NCBI RefSeq assembly: GCF_001748145.1
Contig: NZ_BCQA01000001.1
Coordinates: 2,216,001-2,280,000, forward strand
From: Bosea sp. BIWAKO-01
Lineage (GTDB): Bacteria; Pseudomonadota; Alphaproteobacteria; Rhizobiales; Beijerinckiaceae
Direction: 5' to 3'
DNA: 64,000 nt
Below the pieces are notes generated by a model that saw only the letters and a program-made list of their open reading frames with translations, was not told the origin of the DNA and ran no database searches. Both the position numbers and the translations under genes were made by a program. Shown here piece by piece: positions 1-9,627 of this stretch (position 1 is the first letter of the stretch; each line of letters begins with the position of its first letter).

Positions 1-2084
1 TTGCCGGTGCGCTCGGCGATCTCGCCGATCAGCCGCCACAGGCGCTGCACGAAACGCGCTGCGCCCTGAACGCCTTCATCCGTCCAGATCACATCGCGAT
101 CCGGCGGCGAATCCGAAAGCATGAACCAACGGGCGGTGTCGGCGCCGTAGGAGGCGATGATGTCGTCGGGGTCGACCACATTCTTCTTCGACTTCGACAT
201 CTTCTCGATGGAGCCGATCTCGATTGGCGCCCCGGTCTCGACATGGAAGCCGCGACGCTCGCTGCCGTTGGCTTCGATACGGACATCGCCGGGCTCGACC
301 CAGGTTCCATCCTCGGCTCGGTAGGTCTCATGGACCACCATGCCCTGGGTGAAGAGGCCGGCAAAAGGCTCGTCCAGCCCGGCATGGCCGGTTGCCTTCA
401 TCGCGCGGGTGAAGAAGCGCGAATAGAGCAGGTGCAGGATCGCGTGCTCGACGCCGCCGATATACTGGTCAACGGGAAGGAATCGGTCGACGACCTTGCG
501 ATCGGTCGGGCTCTCCGTGCGCCAAGGATCGGTGAAACGGGCAAAATACCACGAGGAATCGACGAAGGTATCCATCGTGTCGGTTTCACGACGGGCCGGC
601 TTGCCGCAATTGGGGCAGGCGACATGCTTCCAGCTCGGGTGATGGTCGAGCGGATTGCCAGGCTTCTCGAAGGAGACGTCCTCCGGAAGCTTGACCGGCA
701 GGTCGGCATCCGGGACCGGCACGGTACCGCAATCGGCACAGTGGATGATAGGGATCGGGCAGCCCCAGTAGCGCTGGCGCGAGATGCCCCAATCGCGCAG
801 GCGGAAATTCACCTTGCGCGTGCCAACGGGCTGGTTGCCGCGTGTCTCGCTCTCCAGACGGCGGGCCACCTCTTCTTTCGCTTCCGGAATGGTCATGCCA
901 TCCAGGAAGCGCGAATTGATCATGCGGCCATCCTCGACATAGGCCGTGTCCGTGATGACGAAGCTCTGGGGATCGACACCCTCGGGGCAGACGACCGGGG
1001 TGTTACCGAGCCCGTATTTGTTGACGAAGTCGAGGTCGCGCTGGTCATGGGCCGGGCAGCCGAAAATAGCACCGGTGCCGTATTCCATGAGGATGAAGTT
1101 CGCGACATAGACTGGCAAAGTCCATGAGGGATCAAAGGGATGGACCGCGCGCAGGCCGGTGTCGAAGCCGAGCTTCTCGGCCTTGTCGATCGCTTCCTGC
1201 GCCGTGCCGGTGCGCTTGCACTCCTCGATGAAGGCCTGCAGATCCGGGTTCTTGGCTGCCGCGGCCTTGGCCAGCGGGTGATCGGGCGCGATCGCCATGA
1301 ACTTCGCGCCGAACAGCGTGTCTGGGCGTGTCGTGTAGATCTCCAGCTCGGATTGGCCGAAGGCATTCGATTCGAGTGCGAAACGAATCAGCAGCCCCTC
1401 CGAGCGGCCGATCCAGTTCTTCTGCATCAGCCGCACCTTCTCCGGCCAGCGCGTCAGCCCTTCGAGGGCGTCGTGCAGCTCCTGACCGTAATCGGTGATC
1501 TTGAAGAACCACTGGGTCAGCTCGCGAATCTCGACCAGAGCGCCGGAGCGCCAGCCACGCCCGTCGATGACCTGCTCATTGGCGAGCACGGTCTCGTCGA
1601 CCGGATCCCAGTTGACCTTGGCGGTCTTGCGATCGACCAGCCCGGACTTGAGGAAGTCCAGGAACATCTTCTGCTGGTGGCGATAATAGCTCGGGTCGCA
1701 GGTCGCGAGTTCGCGGCTCCAATCCAGCGACAGCCCCATCGACTGGAGCTGCGTGCGCATCGTTGCGATGTTGGCGTAGGTCCATTCGCGCGGATGGATC
1801 TTGTTGGCCTTGGCAGCGTTCTCGGCCGGCAGGCCGAACGCATCCCAGCCCATCGGGTGGAGAACGGAAAAGCCCTTGGCCCGCTTGTAGCGCGCAACGA
1901 CGTCGCCCATCGCATAGTTGCGAACATGGCCCATGTGGATGCGCCCCGACGGATAGGGGAACATCTCAAGCACGTAGTAGCTCGGGCGCGTATCGTCATT
2001 GCGTGTCTCGAAGAGCTTGCGCTCATTCCAGACCTGGCGCCATTTCGGCTCGGATTCCTTGGGATTATAACGTTCGACGGCCAT
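1..2084 (-). CDS. leuS: Leucyl-tRNA synthetase (3' end cut by window edge)
   Basis: Class I aminoacyl-tRNA synthetase that charges tRNA-Leu in the cytoplasm. About 694 codons are visible from an ATG whose complement is at 2082-2084. The full family length is about 870 residues, so the C-terminal anticodon-binding part lies beyond the left edge. The N-terminus reads [10 protein letters not shown]. The HIGH signature appears as HMGH near residues 50-53 after FPYPSG, and the KMSKS loop is at about residues 628-632. The CP1 editing domain lies between them. In Rhizobiales the genes after leuS are usually lptE, holA and then parB/parA, which should lie just outside the window; this is inferred from synteny, not seen. 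Confidence 0.97.
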   Translation of the reverse strand, partial: MAVERYNPKESEPKWRQVWNERKLFETRNDDTRPSYYVLEMFPYPSGRIHMGHVRNYAMGDVVARYKRAKGFSVLHPMGWDAFGLPAENAAKANKIHPREWTYANIATMRTQLQSMGLSLDWSRELATCDPSYYRHQQKMFLDFLKSGLVDRKTAKVNWDPVDETVLANEQVIDGRGWRSGALVEIRELTQWFFKITDYGQELHDALEGLTRWPEKVRLMQKNWIGRSEGLLIRFALESNAFGQSELEIYTTRPDTLFGAKFMAIAPDHPLAKAAAAKNPDLQAFIEECKRTGTAQEAIDKAEKLGFDTGLRAVHPFDPSWTLPVYVANFILMEYGTGAIFGCPAHDQRDLDFVNKYGLGNTPVVCPEGVDPQSFVITDTAYVEDGRMINSRFLDGMTIPEAKEEVARRLESETRGNQPVGTRKVNFRLRDWGISRQRYWGCPIPIIHCADCGTVPVPDADLPVKLPEDVSFEKPGNPLDHHPSWKHVACPNCGKPARRETDTMDTFVDSSWYFARFTDPWRTESPTDRKVVDRFLPVDQYIGGVEHAILHLLYSRFFTRAMKATGHAGLDEPFAGLFTQGMVVHETYRAEDGTWVEPGDVRIEANGSERRGFHVETGAPIEIGSIEKMSKSKKNVVDPDDIIASYGADTARWFMLSDSPPDRDVIWTDEGVQGAARFVQRLWRLIGEIAERTG

Positions 2085-2175
2085 GATGCGCGGGCAATTC
2101 TTGGATAAGCGGAGCCTGCCGGCCGCTTCCTAGGAAATCGCTGGGCGCTTTCAGAGGAAACAGAGGGCCGTTTCC

Positions 2176-2236
2176 GCAGTTAGAGCGGGATTCGGGCGGA
2201 AAACCGGTTCCGGCTTTTCCACATCATGTTCTAGGA
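2176..2236. repeat. Rhizobiales-type dispersed intergenic palindrome
   Basis: Intergenic sequence between divergent leuS and yggS. It opens with AGAGCGGGATTCGG, contains the core GAAAACCGGTTCCGG and closes with CATCATGTTCTA. This is the general layout of the short palindromic repeats found in many copies in Rhizobiales intergenic DNA. Similar material recurs near 59.45 and 61.2 kb. The family is assigned from memory and copy number was not tested. Confidence 0.5.
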
Positions 2237-2288
2237 CACCATTGCACGCACGCGGTCAACGTCGCGCGCGAGATGGAAGGGTTTCACG

Positions 2289-2954
2289 ATGAACGATACG
2301 GTTACGCGGCTGGCCGCCACGCAAGCGGCGATTGCACGCGCCGCGCGTGATTTCGAGCGCCGCCCAGTAGATGTGACGCTGATCGCCGTTTCGAAGACCA
2401 TGCCGGAGGAGGCGATCCTTCCTGCCCTGGAAGCGGGGCAGCGCGTCTTCGGCGAGAACTACGTCCAAGAGGCCAAGGCGAAATGGCCGGGCCTGCGCGA
2501 GCGCTTTCCCGATGTCGAGCTGCACATGATCGGCCCGCTGCAGTCGAACAAGGCACGGGACGCGGTCGCGCTGTTCGATGCGATCCATACGCTCGACCGG
2601 GAGAGCCTGGCGAAGGAACTTGCCCGCGAGATCGCGAAGGCCGGCCGGGCACCGAAACTCTTCGTGCAGGTGAATACCGGCGAGGAACCGCAGAAGGGAG
2701 GCATCAATCCGGGCGACGCCGACGCGTTCCTCGCACTCTGTCGTACGCATCACGGTTTAGTGATCGAGGGGTTGATGTGCATTCCGCCAGCCGACGAGCC
2801 GCCCTCGCCGCATTTCGCGCTGCTGGCCAAGATCGCTCTGCGCAATGGGATTGGCGGGCTCTCGATGGGAATGAGCGCCGATTACGAGGCCGCGATCCAG
2901 CTTGGTGCTACCCATGTTCGTGTCGGTAGCGCGATCTTTGGGGCCAGGGCGTAG
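2289..2954 (+). CDS. yggS: YggS/PROSC-family pyridoxal phosphate homeostasis protein
   Basis: 221 residues, typical for this family of single-domain PLP-binding TIM-barrel proteins that buffer free pyridoxal 5'-phosphate and affect amino-acid and vitamin B6 balance. The PLP lysine sits in the VSKTMP motif (K36). Other family signatures are FGENYVQE, HMIGPLQSNK, QVNTGEEPQKGG and the C-terminal SMGMSADYEAAI followed by VRVGSAIFG. It starts at an ATG behind GGAAGGG and is divergent from leuS. No second domain is present. Confidence 0.95.
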   Translation: MNDTVTRLAATQAAIARAARDFERRPVDVTLIAVSKTMPEEAILPALEAGQRVFGENYVQEAKAKWPGLRERFPDVELHMIGPLQSNKARDAVALFDAIHTLDRESLAKELAREIAKAGRAPKLFVQVNTGEEPQKGGINPGDADAFLALCRTHHGLVIEGLMCIPPADEPPSPHFALLAKIALRNGIGGLSMGMSADYEAAIQLGATHVRVGSAIFGARA

Positions 2955-3044
2955 GGAGCCCCCTGTTCGCGCGCCGGCGACGGGCCGACTCGACGGTAGT
3001 GCCGAGTCGGCCCCAGGGCCTACTGAACGCGCTGACTGCCGATC

Positions 3045-3614
3045 CTAGCGGATGTCCATGACGCAGCGCCGGGCAAGGCGCGGCAGCAGCTTCTGAAAAA
3101 CATGCCGCTCGACAGCGACGCAACCCGCCGTGGGAGTGAAGCCAGGCCGGGCCAGATGCCAGAAAATCGCACTTCCACGGCCGCGAATCACCGGGGCGTC
3201 GTTCCAGCCCATTTCGACGATGACGTCGTAGAGATGGTCCTCGCGTGTGAGCCGCTCCTCGGCTTCGCCGGGCGGGCGGTCGATCAGACGATTGTAGCGC
3301 CGGTCGGCACGATCGTCGCACCAGGCATCGCGAGGTGCGATCCTGCGTAGCGGCAAGGTGCTATGGGGGCGGGGCAAGCGGTCGGCGCGATAGAAGATGC
3401 GCCGCAGCGGCAATGTGGCGCGGGGAGTGCCGCCATCGCCTTCTCGCTTGGCGACAATGATGCCGGAGCGGCCAAGTGCACAGGGAAAACAGGTGCCGCC
3501 AGCGATCAGAAAACCCTTGCGGCGATCATGCACGGAGCGGACGACCCGCAACCGGGTAAGGCCTCGCCGCAGCTCACCTGGACCGGCACTGCCGGCCTGA
3601 TCACATTTTCTCAC
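3045..3614 (-). CDS. L,D-transpeptidase (YkuD-fold) family protein
   Basis: About 189 residues from a GTG start whose complement is at 3612-3614, preceded by an AGGTGG-like ribosome site. The frame stays open further upstream into the opposite-strand regulator, but the family-like sequence begins at RLRVVRS and no good upstream start is seen. The catalytic region reads H153-LARPGF ... TAGC165, matching the His/Cys pair of YkuD-type L,D-transpeptidases, which cross-link peptidoglycan or attach proteins to it. No clear signal peptide or LysM domain is present, so export is unresolved. It diverges from cenR with an 81-base gap. Confidence 0.8.
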   Translation of the reverse strand: MRKCDQAGSAGPGELRRGLTRLRVVRSVHDRRKGFLIAGGTCFPCALGRSGIIVAKREGDGGTPRATLPLRRIFYRADRLPRPHSTLPLRRIAPRDAWCDDRADRRYNRLIDRPPGEAEERLTREDHLYDVIVEMGWNDAPVIRGRGSAIFWHLARPGFTPTAGCVAVERHVFQKLLPRLARRCVMDIR

Positions 3615-3695
3615 GGATATTCCACCCCACCTGACTTGCAGTCGCGATTCAGCGGGCTCATGGTGCCGGAATCGCAAACTGTTCAAATGATTGCC

Positions 3696-4382
3696 ATGCC
3701 CGCCGTCCATCATATTCTTCTGGTCGACGACGACCAGACGTTGCGTGACGCGCTCGCTGAGCAGCTCGCGCTTTATGACGAGTTCCGGATCTCGACGGCT
3801 GCGACGGCATCCGCCGGCGTGAAGGCTGTTCAGGCCGAACGGGTCGATCTCGCCGTCATGGATGTCGGGCTTCCCGACATGGATGGTCGCGAGGCGGTGA
3901 AGGTGATGCGCCGCAACGGCTTCAAGAGCCCGGTGATCATGCTGACCGGGCAGGGCTCGGACGCCGATACCGTGCTCGGGCTCGAAGCCGGCGCCAATGA
4001 TTATGTGGTGAAGCCGTTCAAGTTCGCGGTGCTGCTGGCGCGTATCCGCGCCCATTTGCGGCAGTACGAAGCGAGCGAGGATGCCGTCTTCCAGGTCGGC
4101 CCCTATACCTTTCACCCAGGATCCAAGCTGCTTGTCAGCGAGAAGGGTTCGAAGACCAAGCTCACCGAGAAAGAGACCGCGATCCTGCGCTTTCTCTATC
4201 GTGCCGGCCGCAAGCCGATTGCCCGCGAGATCCTGCTTCAGGAGGTCTGGGGCTATAATTCACAGGTCACCACCCACACGCTGGAGACCCATATCTATCG
4301 TCTGCGCCAGAAGATCGAACCCGATCCGGCCAATGCGCGACTGTTGGTGACGGATGCGGGCGGCTATCGCCTGAATCCTTGA
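3696..4382 (+). CDS. cenR: OmpR-family response regulator, CenR/OtpR type
   Basis: 228 residues: a receiver domain (about 1-120) with phospho-acceptor D56 in VMDVGLPDMDG and the switch lysine in DYVVKPF, followed by a winged-helix OmpR/PhoB DNA-binding domain (about 130-228) with TLETHIYRLRQKIEP. The sequence fits CenR of Caulobacter and OtpR of Brucella, regulators of envelope integrity and division. The start is the ATG immediately before PAVHHILLVDDD; the frame is open upstream without homology. The next gene is a cNMP-binding protein 6 bases away, the same pairing I recall for Brucella otpR. No histidine kinase is adjacent. The symbol rests on similarity and context. Confidence 0.8.
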   Translation: MPAVHHILLVDDDQTLRDALAEQLALYDEFRISTAATASAGVKAVQAERVDLAVMDVGLPDMDGREAVKVMRRNGFKSPVIMLTGQGSDADTVLGLEAGANDYVVKPFKFAVLLARIRAHLRQYEASEDAVFQVGPYTFHPGSKLLVSEKGSKTKLTEKETAILRFLYRAGRKPIAREILLQEVWGYNSQVTTHTLETHIYRLRQKIEPDPANARLLVTDAGGYRLNP

Positions 4383-4388
4383 GATTTC

Positions 4389-4853
4389 ATGGCGCTTAAC
4401 GACGACATCGCATTCCTGGCCAAACAGCCGCTGCTGGGTCTCATGGACCATGACGCCTTGCGGCTCGTGGCCTTTGCCGCCGAGAATCGTATCCTGCGAG
4501 CCGGCGATGTGCTCTTCCGCCGCAACGACGGCTCGGATGGTGCCTATCTCGTCGTCTCGGGTGCGATTGCGCTCATGAGCCGGGATGACGGCCAACCCGC
4601 CGACGAGGTGGTCGGTCCAGGCGGGTTGATCGGGGAACTGGCGCTGTTCGCCTCGATCAAGCGGCCGGTGACAGCCGTTGCGCGCGAGCCCACCCAACTG
4701 ATGAAGCTCTCGCGCAGCGTGATGCGCCGGGTGCTCGGCGAATCCCCGCAATCGGCTCAGGCGATCGCGGCTGCGATCGGAGAGAGGCTGCAGGGCTTCA
4801 TGAGCGAACTGTCACAGGTTCGCGATGCGCTGATCGCGATCGATCGAAGCTGA
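4389..4853 (+). CDS. Cyclic-nucleotide-binding domain protein
   Basis: 154 residues, essentially one CAP_ED/cNMP-binding beta-roll. The phosphate-binding cassette is recognisable, with G82-E83 in IGELALF and R92 in KRPVTAVA. There is no helix-turn-helix or kinase domain, so this is a stand-alone sensor module rather than a Crp-type regulator. It follows cenR by 6 bases and is very likely co-transcribed, which suggests nucleotide-dependent modulation of the CenR pathway (inference). It converges on xthA. Confidence 0.85.
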   Translation: MALNDDIAFLAKQPLLGLMDHDALRLVAFAAENRILRAGDVLFRRNDGSDGAYLVVSGAIALMSRDDGQPADEVVGPGGLIGELALFASIKRPVTAVAREPTQLMKLSRSVMRRVLGESPQSAQAIAAAIGERLQGFMSELSQVRDALIAIDRS

Positions 4854-4862
4854 AGCGCTCGA

Positions 4863-5678
4863 TCAGAGCTCCAATGTCACCGTGACGGGAACGTGGTCCG
4901 AGGGCCGCTCCCAACCGCGTGCTTCACGCAGGAAGGTGACGTCGCGCAGGGTCGGCTTCAATCCGTCGGAGAGCCAGATATGGTCGAGCCGGCGACCCTT
5001 GTTCGAGGCAGCCCAGTCGGCGGCGCGGTAGCTCCACCAGCTATAGAGCTTCTCGGGTTCGGGCTGCAGCGTGCGCGCGGCATCGATCCAGCCAAGCTCG
5101 GTGCGCAACGTCTCCAGCGTCGTGGTTTCGATGGGTGTATGGCTGACCACGTCGAGAAGCTGCTTATGGCTCCAGACATCGTGCTCATAGGGCGCGATAT
5201 TGAGGTCGCCGAGCAGGATGCTTGGCCGGTCGGTTGGTCGTTTGGCGATTCCCCAGGCGCCAAGTTCGTCGAGAAAGGCGAGCTTGTGGGCGAACTTGTC
5301 GTTCAGGTTCGGATCCGGGATGTCGCCTCCGGCCGGGATGTAGAAATTATGGATGGCGACGCCCGCGGCAGCGCCAGCTCCCTTGTCGAGCACGACCGTC
5401 ATATGGCGGGCATCATTGCGTCCGCACATCGCCATGGCGTCCTTCTCGCTGAAGGGCAGGCGTGAGACGATCGCGACGCCGTTATAGCCCTTCTGGCCGA
5501 TGAAGGCCTGATGGACGTAGCCGATCTTCTCGAAGGCCTTGGCGGGAAACTGCTCGTCAGGAGTCTTGGTCTCCTGCAGGCACAGTACATCCGGCGCGGT
5601 GGTGGTCAGGAATTCCGTCACCATGCCGATGCGCAGACGCACCGAATTGATGTTCCAGCTCGTAACGGTCAGATTCAC
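4863..5678 (-). CDS. xthA: Exodeoxyribonuclease III
   Basis: About 271 residues. XthA is an AP endonuclease and 3'-5' exonuclease of the EEP superfamily that acts in base-excision repair. The metal ligand E36 is in CLQETKTPD. The GDLNIAP motif and the terminal SDHVPVTV motif (Asp-His pair) are present, as is SWNINSVR at the N-terminus. The start chosen is the GTG at 5678, giving VNLTVTSWNINS; the longer open frame upstream has no family similarity. The gene order ftsK-lolA-xthA on one strand is common in Rhizobiales. Confidence 0.93.
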   Translation of the reverse strand: MNLTVTSWNINSVRLRIGMVTEFLTTTAPDVLCLQETKTPDEQFPAKAFEKIGYVHQAFIGQKGYNGVAIVSRLPFSEKDAMAMCGRNDARHMTVVLDKGAGAAAGVAIHNFYIPAGGDIPDPNLNDKFAHKLAFLDELGAWGIAKRPTDRPSILLGDLNIAPYEHDVWSHKQLLDVVSHTPIETTTLETLRTELGWIDAARTLQPEPEKLYSWWSYRAADWAASNKGRRLDHIWLSDGLKPTLRDVTFLREARGWERPSDHVPVTVTLEL

Positions 5679-5832
5679 GCAGTGTTTCCGGATCGAAAGG
5701 GAGCCGGAAACTGGGTCTTGGCAGCGGAAAAAGCAAGCCGCTCCGAAGCCTGACGGCGTTGCAGCCGCTGCCTCGCCACCAAGCAAGCCCAGCGCCCGAT
5801 ATCGCTTGGAGGGCCGCCCCTTCAGCGCGTGC

Positions 5833-6663
5833 TCAGAGCATGCGCTCGTAGTTGATCACGAAATTCTTCGGATCGGGACGCCGCTGCGTATCGAGGTTGT
5901 AGAGCGAGACCGATGTCTCGTAGCCCTGGGGATCGATGACCACCCACTGCCTGAGCTCGTTGGCCGCCATGTCGTAGTTCAGGGTGATCTTCGACGTGCC
6001 GCCAAGGGTCGAACGATCCTCGACGCTGACCGACAGGATGTCGCCCTTGGTGCTGACCTTCGTGATGGTCGAATCTCGCGCAAGGTCCATACGCTCCTTG
6101 ACCAGGAACTTCAGTGGCGTCTGGCCGATCGAGTAGAGATCCTGGGTCGCGAGCTTCTTGTCGCGGATCGCCACCGAGGTGCCATCGGCGATGACCTCCA
6201 TGGTCACGGGCGGCCGATACTCGAAGCGCATCTTGCCTGGGCGCTGGATATAGAGCTTGCCTTCGAAGCGGCGGCCGTCAGAGGCGAACTGGATGAAGTC
6301 GCCCTGCAAGGTCGCAAAGCCATTGAAATAGGCATTGAGACGCTCGACCGCTTCCTGCTGTGTGAGCGGGGCCGAATGCTTGCTGGTGGTCGACTTGACC
6401 GGGACAGCAGCCAGACGGGGCTGTTCGGCGGCGACAGTGGTGACGACCGGAGCGGAGGCGGCCTCTGCAGTTCGCGGCAGGCCGAGCCCCGGCGGTCGCA
6501 TGGGCGGCAGAGGTATCGCACGCGGAGCTGCCGGCTTGGCGGCAGGAGCTGCGGGTTTGGCCTGAAGATCAAGCGGCTGGGCCGCGAGCGGGCCAGACGC
6601 AATGGCGAGCCCAAGCGCGACAAAGGCGCCGAGCGAAGCCTGCATTGGCGAAACGCGTGTCAT
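5833..6663 (-). CDS. lolA: LolA-like outer-membrane lipoprotein carrier protein
   Basis: 276 residues. LolA is a periplasmic chaperone that carries lipoproteins from the LolCDE ABC transporter to the outer membrane. An N-terminal signal peptide (VALGLAIASGPLAA then Q) is followed by an Ala/Pro-rich linker to about residue 85. The LolA fold follows: LNAYFNGFATLQGDF, GKLYIQRPGKMRFEY, then DLYSIGQTPLKFLVK. The linker makes it longer than the E. coli protein (about 200), as is usual in alphaproteobacteria. The start chosen is the ATG at 6663; a TTG two codons upstream is possible. Confidence 0.88.
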   Translation of the reverse strand: MTRVSPMQASLGAFVALGLAIASGPLAAQPLDLQAKPAAPAAKPAAPRAIPLPPMRPPGLGLPRTAEAASAPVVTTVAAEQPRLAAVPVKSTTSKHSAPLTQQEAVERLNAYFNGFATLQGDFIQFASDGRRFEGKLYIQRPGKMRFEYRPPVTMEVIADGTSVAIRDKKLATQDLYSIGQTPLKFLVKERMDLARDSTITKVSTKGDILSVSVEDRSTLGGTSKITLNYDMAANELRQWVVIDPQGYETSVSLYNLDTQRRPDPKNFVINYERML

Positions 6664-6845
6664 GAGCAAAGCTGCTCCGATGCTGGGGCCATATCGGCCT
6701 GGATGTTCGCGTCATTGCCTGATGCGGGCAATGACTGGAGGTGGGCGAAATGGCCCGCCGCCTCGGGTAAACGCATCAACCACCGTATGAGTTGCACTTC
6801 AGCGTGGCAATTTGAGGACCTGCCGGTCGTCTCTCTGCCGTCCGC

Positions 6846-9416
6846 TCAATCCTCGTCTTCCCTGGCGCGGCCGGCCTCGACGAGGATCTCTCGCTTGCCG
6901 GCGTGATTGGCGGGGCCGACGATGCCCTCGTTCTCCATGCGCTCCATGATCGAGGCGGCGCGATTGTAGCCGATCTGCAGGCGGCGCTGGATATAGGAGG
7001 TCGAGGCCTTCTTGTCGCGCAGCACGACCGCAACCGCCTGGTCGTAGGGATCCTCGCTCTCGGCCTGGCCCATACCGCTCTTGTCGAAGACGGCGCCGCC
7101 ATCCTCGTCATCACTGCCGGCCTCCTCCTCGGCGGTGACCGCGTCGAGATAGTCCGGCCGGCCTTGCGTCTTCAGATGGGCGACGACCTTCTCGACCTCG
7201 GCATCCGAGACGAACGGCCCGTGCACGCGGGTGATGCGGCCGCCGCCGGCCATGTAGAGCATGTCGCCCTGGCCGAGCAGTTGTTCGGCGCCCATCTCGC
7301 CGAGAATGGTGCGGCTGTCGATCTTCGAGGTGACCTGGAACGAGATGCGGGTCGGGAAATTGGCCTTGATCGTGCCGGTGATGACGTCGACCGAGGGCCG
7401 CTGGGTCGCCAGCACGACATGGATGCCGGCGGCGCGTGCCATCTGCGCCAGGCGCTGGATCGTGCCTTCGATCTCCTTGCCGGCGACCATCATCAGATCG
7501 GCCATCTCGTCGACGATGACGACGATATAGGGCAGGGGGCCCAGATCCATCACCTCTTCTTCGTAGATCGCCTCGCCGGAATGCTTGTCGAAGCCGGTCT
7601 GCACGGTGCGGGTGATGATCTCGCCGGCAGCCAGCGCCTCGCCGACTCGGACATTGAAGCCGTCGATATTGCGCACGCCGAGCTTCGACATCTTCTTGTA
7701 GCGCTCTTCCATCTCGCGCACCGCCCATTTCAGCGCGACCACCGCCTTCTTCGGATCGGTGACGACGGGGGTGAGCAGATGCGGGATGCCGTCATAGACG
7801 GAGAGTTCGAGCATCTTGGGGTCGACCATGATCAGCCGGCACTGCTCGGGCTTGAGCCGGTAGAGGATCGACAGGATCATGGTGTTGATCGCGACCGACT
7901 TGCCCGAACCGGTGGTGCCGGCGACGAGCAGATGCGGCATGCGGGCGAGATCGGCGATCACCGGCTCGCCGCCGATGGTCTTGCCGAGGCAGAGCGCCAG
8001 CTTGTGCTTGGTCGATTCGAAATCCTGGCTGGCGAGCAGCTCGCGCAGGAAGACGGTCTCGCGCTTGGCATTGGGCAGTTCGATGCCGATCGCGTTCTTG
8101 CCCTGGACGACGGCGACGCGTGCCGAGATCGCGCTCATTGAGCGGGCGATGTCGTCGGCCAGCGAGATCACCCGCGACGACTTGGTGCCCGGCGCCGGCT
8201 CGAGCTCGTAGAGCGTCACGACGGGGCCCGGGCGAACCTGGCTGATCTCGCCGCGTACGCCAAAGTCCTCGAGCACCCCTTCGAGCAGGGTCGCGTTCTG
8301 CTCCAGCGCATCCGTCGAGATGGCTGCCGAGGGGAGCTTCTTCGGTTCGGCAAGATAGGTCAGCGGCGGCAGCTCGAAATGATCGCGATCCAGCAGTGAG
8401 GGCTGGGCCTCGCGCGACAGACGCTTGCCAGGTTTCGGAGCAGCGGGCCGGGCGGTGACGCGCGGAGTATTGAGATCGCGCAGGTCCTGCGGTCCATCAT
8501 CATCGTCGATATCGCCATCGGGATAGTCGACGACGCGACTGGCCGGACGCGGGCTGGGCAACGGCTCGGGGGCGAAGACGGGGGGCGCGGCGCGGGCCGC
8601 TTCGTTGAACTGCGGTTCACGACGTACGCGGCTGACGGGCTGGTTGCCAGCGGAGCCAGTGGCGCTGACAGCCGGCTCCGGCGGGTGCGGCAGGCGACGC
8701 AGGATCGCGCCCTTGAGCGCCATTGCGCCATGGGCAAGCCAGCCGACAAGGATGACCGCGAAACCGGGCTCGTCGTCGCGACGCTCCTCGGTCTCGGCCC
8801 AGGACTCGTCTTCGTCGTCGCTGTCATTGACCGGATCTTCGTCGGTGACGAAGCCGAAGCCCGCGGCGGCGGTCACGGCGAGAATTGCGATGCCGGCATA
8901 GAGGAAAGCGACAAGGCCGCCGAGCGCGCTGCCTGCGATGCCGACGAGATTGCGCGTGCCAAACAGCAGGCCATCGCCGATCACGCCGCCCATCCCTGTG
9001 GGCAAGGGCCAGCGCGGCGTCGCCGGAAGGGCGCTCGCGACGGCTGCCGTCGCGACGATACCGACAACCCAGAGGCCGAGCTTGAGCGCGCCGCGATCGA
9101 ACAGGTGGAAGCGCATCAGGCGCAGCGCCCAGATCAGCGGCGGGAAGAGCATGGCGATGACGCCGAGTCCGATCATCTGCATGGTCAGATCGGCGATCAT
9201 GGCACCCGGGCGCCCGAGCAGGTTGTTGACGGCGCCCCCGGTGGCGTTGTTGAGGCTGGGGTCTTCAGCTGCCCAGGTGGCAAGCGCGAGTGCCACGGCT
9301 GCTGTCAGCGCCAGCAGCCCGAGCCCGACCATTTCCGACGTCCGTCGCGACAGGAATTCCCGCGCGGGATCGGGTAGGCGATCGATCAGGGATGAGGAGC
9401 GTCGGATTGTTCGCAT
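6846..9416 (-). CDS. ftsK: FtsK/SpoIIIE DNA translocase
   Basis: About 856 residues. FtsK is a septal DNA pump that clears chromosome dimers and directs dif recombination during division. The N-terminus carries membrane helices between about residues 30 and 190, then a low-complexity charged linker. The RecA-like motor follows with Walker A GTTGSGKS at about 500-507 and Walker [12 protein letters not shown], then the winged-helix gamma domain ([16 protein letters not shown]) that reads KOPS sites. The ATG at 9416 is preferred; a GTG lies seven codons upstream. A CtrA-type box and a parS-like site lie in the upstream intergenic region. Confidence 0.96.
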   Translation of the reverse strand: MRTIRRSSSLIDRLPDPAREFLSRRTSEMVGLGLLALTAAVALALATWAAEDPSLNNATGGAVNNLLGRPGAMIADLTMQMIGLGVIAMLFPPLIWALRLMRFHLFDRGALKLGLWVVGIVATAAVASALPATPRWPLPTGMGGVIGDGLLFGTRNLVGIAGSALGGLVAFLYAGIAILAVTAAAGFGFVTDEDPVNDSDDEDESWAETEERRDDEPGFAVILVGWLAHGAMALKGAILRRLPHPPEPAVSATGSAGNQPVSRVRREPQFNEAARAAPPVFAPEPLPSPRPASRVVDYPDGDIDDDDGPQDLRDLNTPRVTARPAAPKPGKRLSREAQPSLLDRDHFELPPLTYLAEPKKLPSAAISTDALEQNATLLEGVLEDFGVRGEISQVRPGPVVTLYELEPAPGTKSSRVISLADDIARSMSAISARVAVVQGKNAIGIELPNAKRETVFLRELLASQDFESTKHKLALCLGKTIGGEPVIADLARMPHLLVAGTTGSGKSVAINTMILSILYRLKPEQCRLIMVDPKMLELSVYDGIPHLLTPVVTDPKKAVVALKWAVREMEERYKKMSKLGVRNIDGFNVRVGEALAAGEIITRTVQTGFDKHSGEAIYEEEVMDLGPLPYIVVIVDEMADLMMVAGKEIEGTIQRLAQMARAAGIHVVLATQRPSVDVITGTIKANFPTRISFQVTSKIDSRTILGEMGAEQLLGQGDMLYMAGGGRITRVHGPFVSDAEVEKVVAHLKTQGRPDYLDAVTAEEEAGSDDEDGGAVFDKSGMGQAESEDPYDQAVAVVLRDKKASTSYIQRRLQIGYNRAASIMERMENEGIVGPANHAGKREILVEAGRAREDED

Positions 9417-9491
9417 GCCAGCCGGGCCGCCTTCCACAGGACTACAGGCCGCATCATACCGGCCTCCAGCGATCAGGGTATGAAGGTCAGG

Positions 9492-9506
9492 TTAAGACCC
9501 GCTTAA
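9492..9506. promoter_or_regulatory. CtrA-type binding box upstream of ftsK
   Basis: Perfect TTAA-N7-TTAA (TTAAGACCCGCTTAA), the consensus recognised by the alphaproteobacterial cell-cycle regulator CtrA. It is also a perfect GTTAAG/CTTAAC inverted repeat. It sits 55 bases before the GTG and 76 before the ATG of ftsK. By function and position it is a credible control site. Binding is not demonstrated. Confidence 0.6.
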
Positions 9507-9568
9507 CCTTGAAGGGGAGCGCCACTCCGGCGGATTGATCGGCCTGCTTCTGCGGGTGGGGTTACCAT

Positions 9569-9600
9569 GAGAAAGGCCCCGGCGGGAAACCGCCGAGGCC
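9569..9600 (-). terminator. Intrinsic terminator of amtB
   Basis: On the minus strand GGCCTCGGCGG, loop TTTC, CCGCCGGGGCC and then TTTCTC, an 11-base stem with one mismatch followed by a short T-tract. It lies 28 bases after the amtB stop codon. Confidence 0.8.
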
Positions 9601-9616
9601 TGTTTCACGTGAAGCG
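9601..9616. other. parS-like ParB-binding site (copy 1)
   Basis: TGTTTCACGTGAAGCG matches the bacterial parS consensus TGTTTCACGTGAAACA at 14 of 16 positions and keeps the TTCACGTGAA palindromic core. It lies between the amtB terminator and the amtB stop codon. A second copy identical over 13 bases is at 58506. Confidence 0.6.
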
Positions 9617-9627
9617 GCCGGAGGCGC

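Noticed and set aside
3045..4115. Long L,D-transpeptidase frame reaching into cenR
   Set aside because: The upstream half is antisense to the conserved receiver and DNA-binding domains of CenR. Only the part from about 3614 resembles the family.
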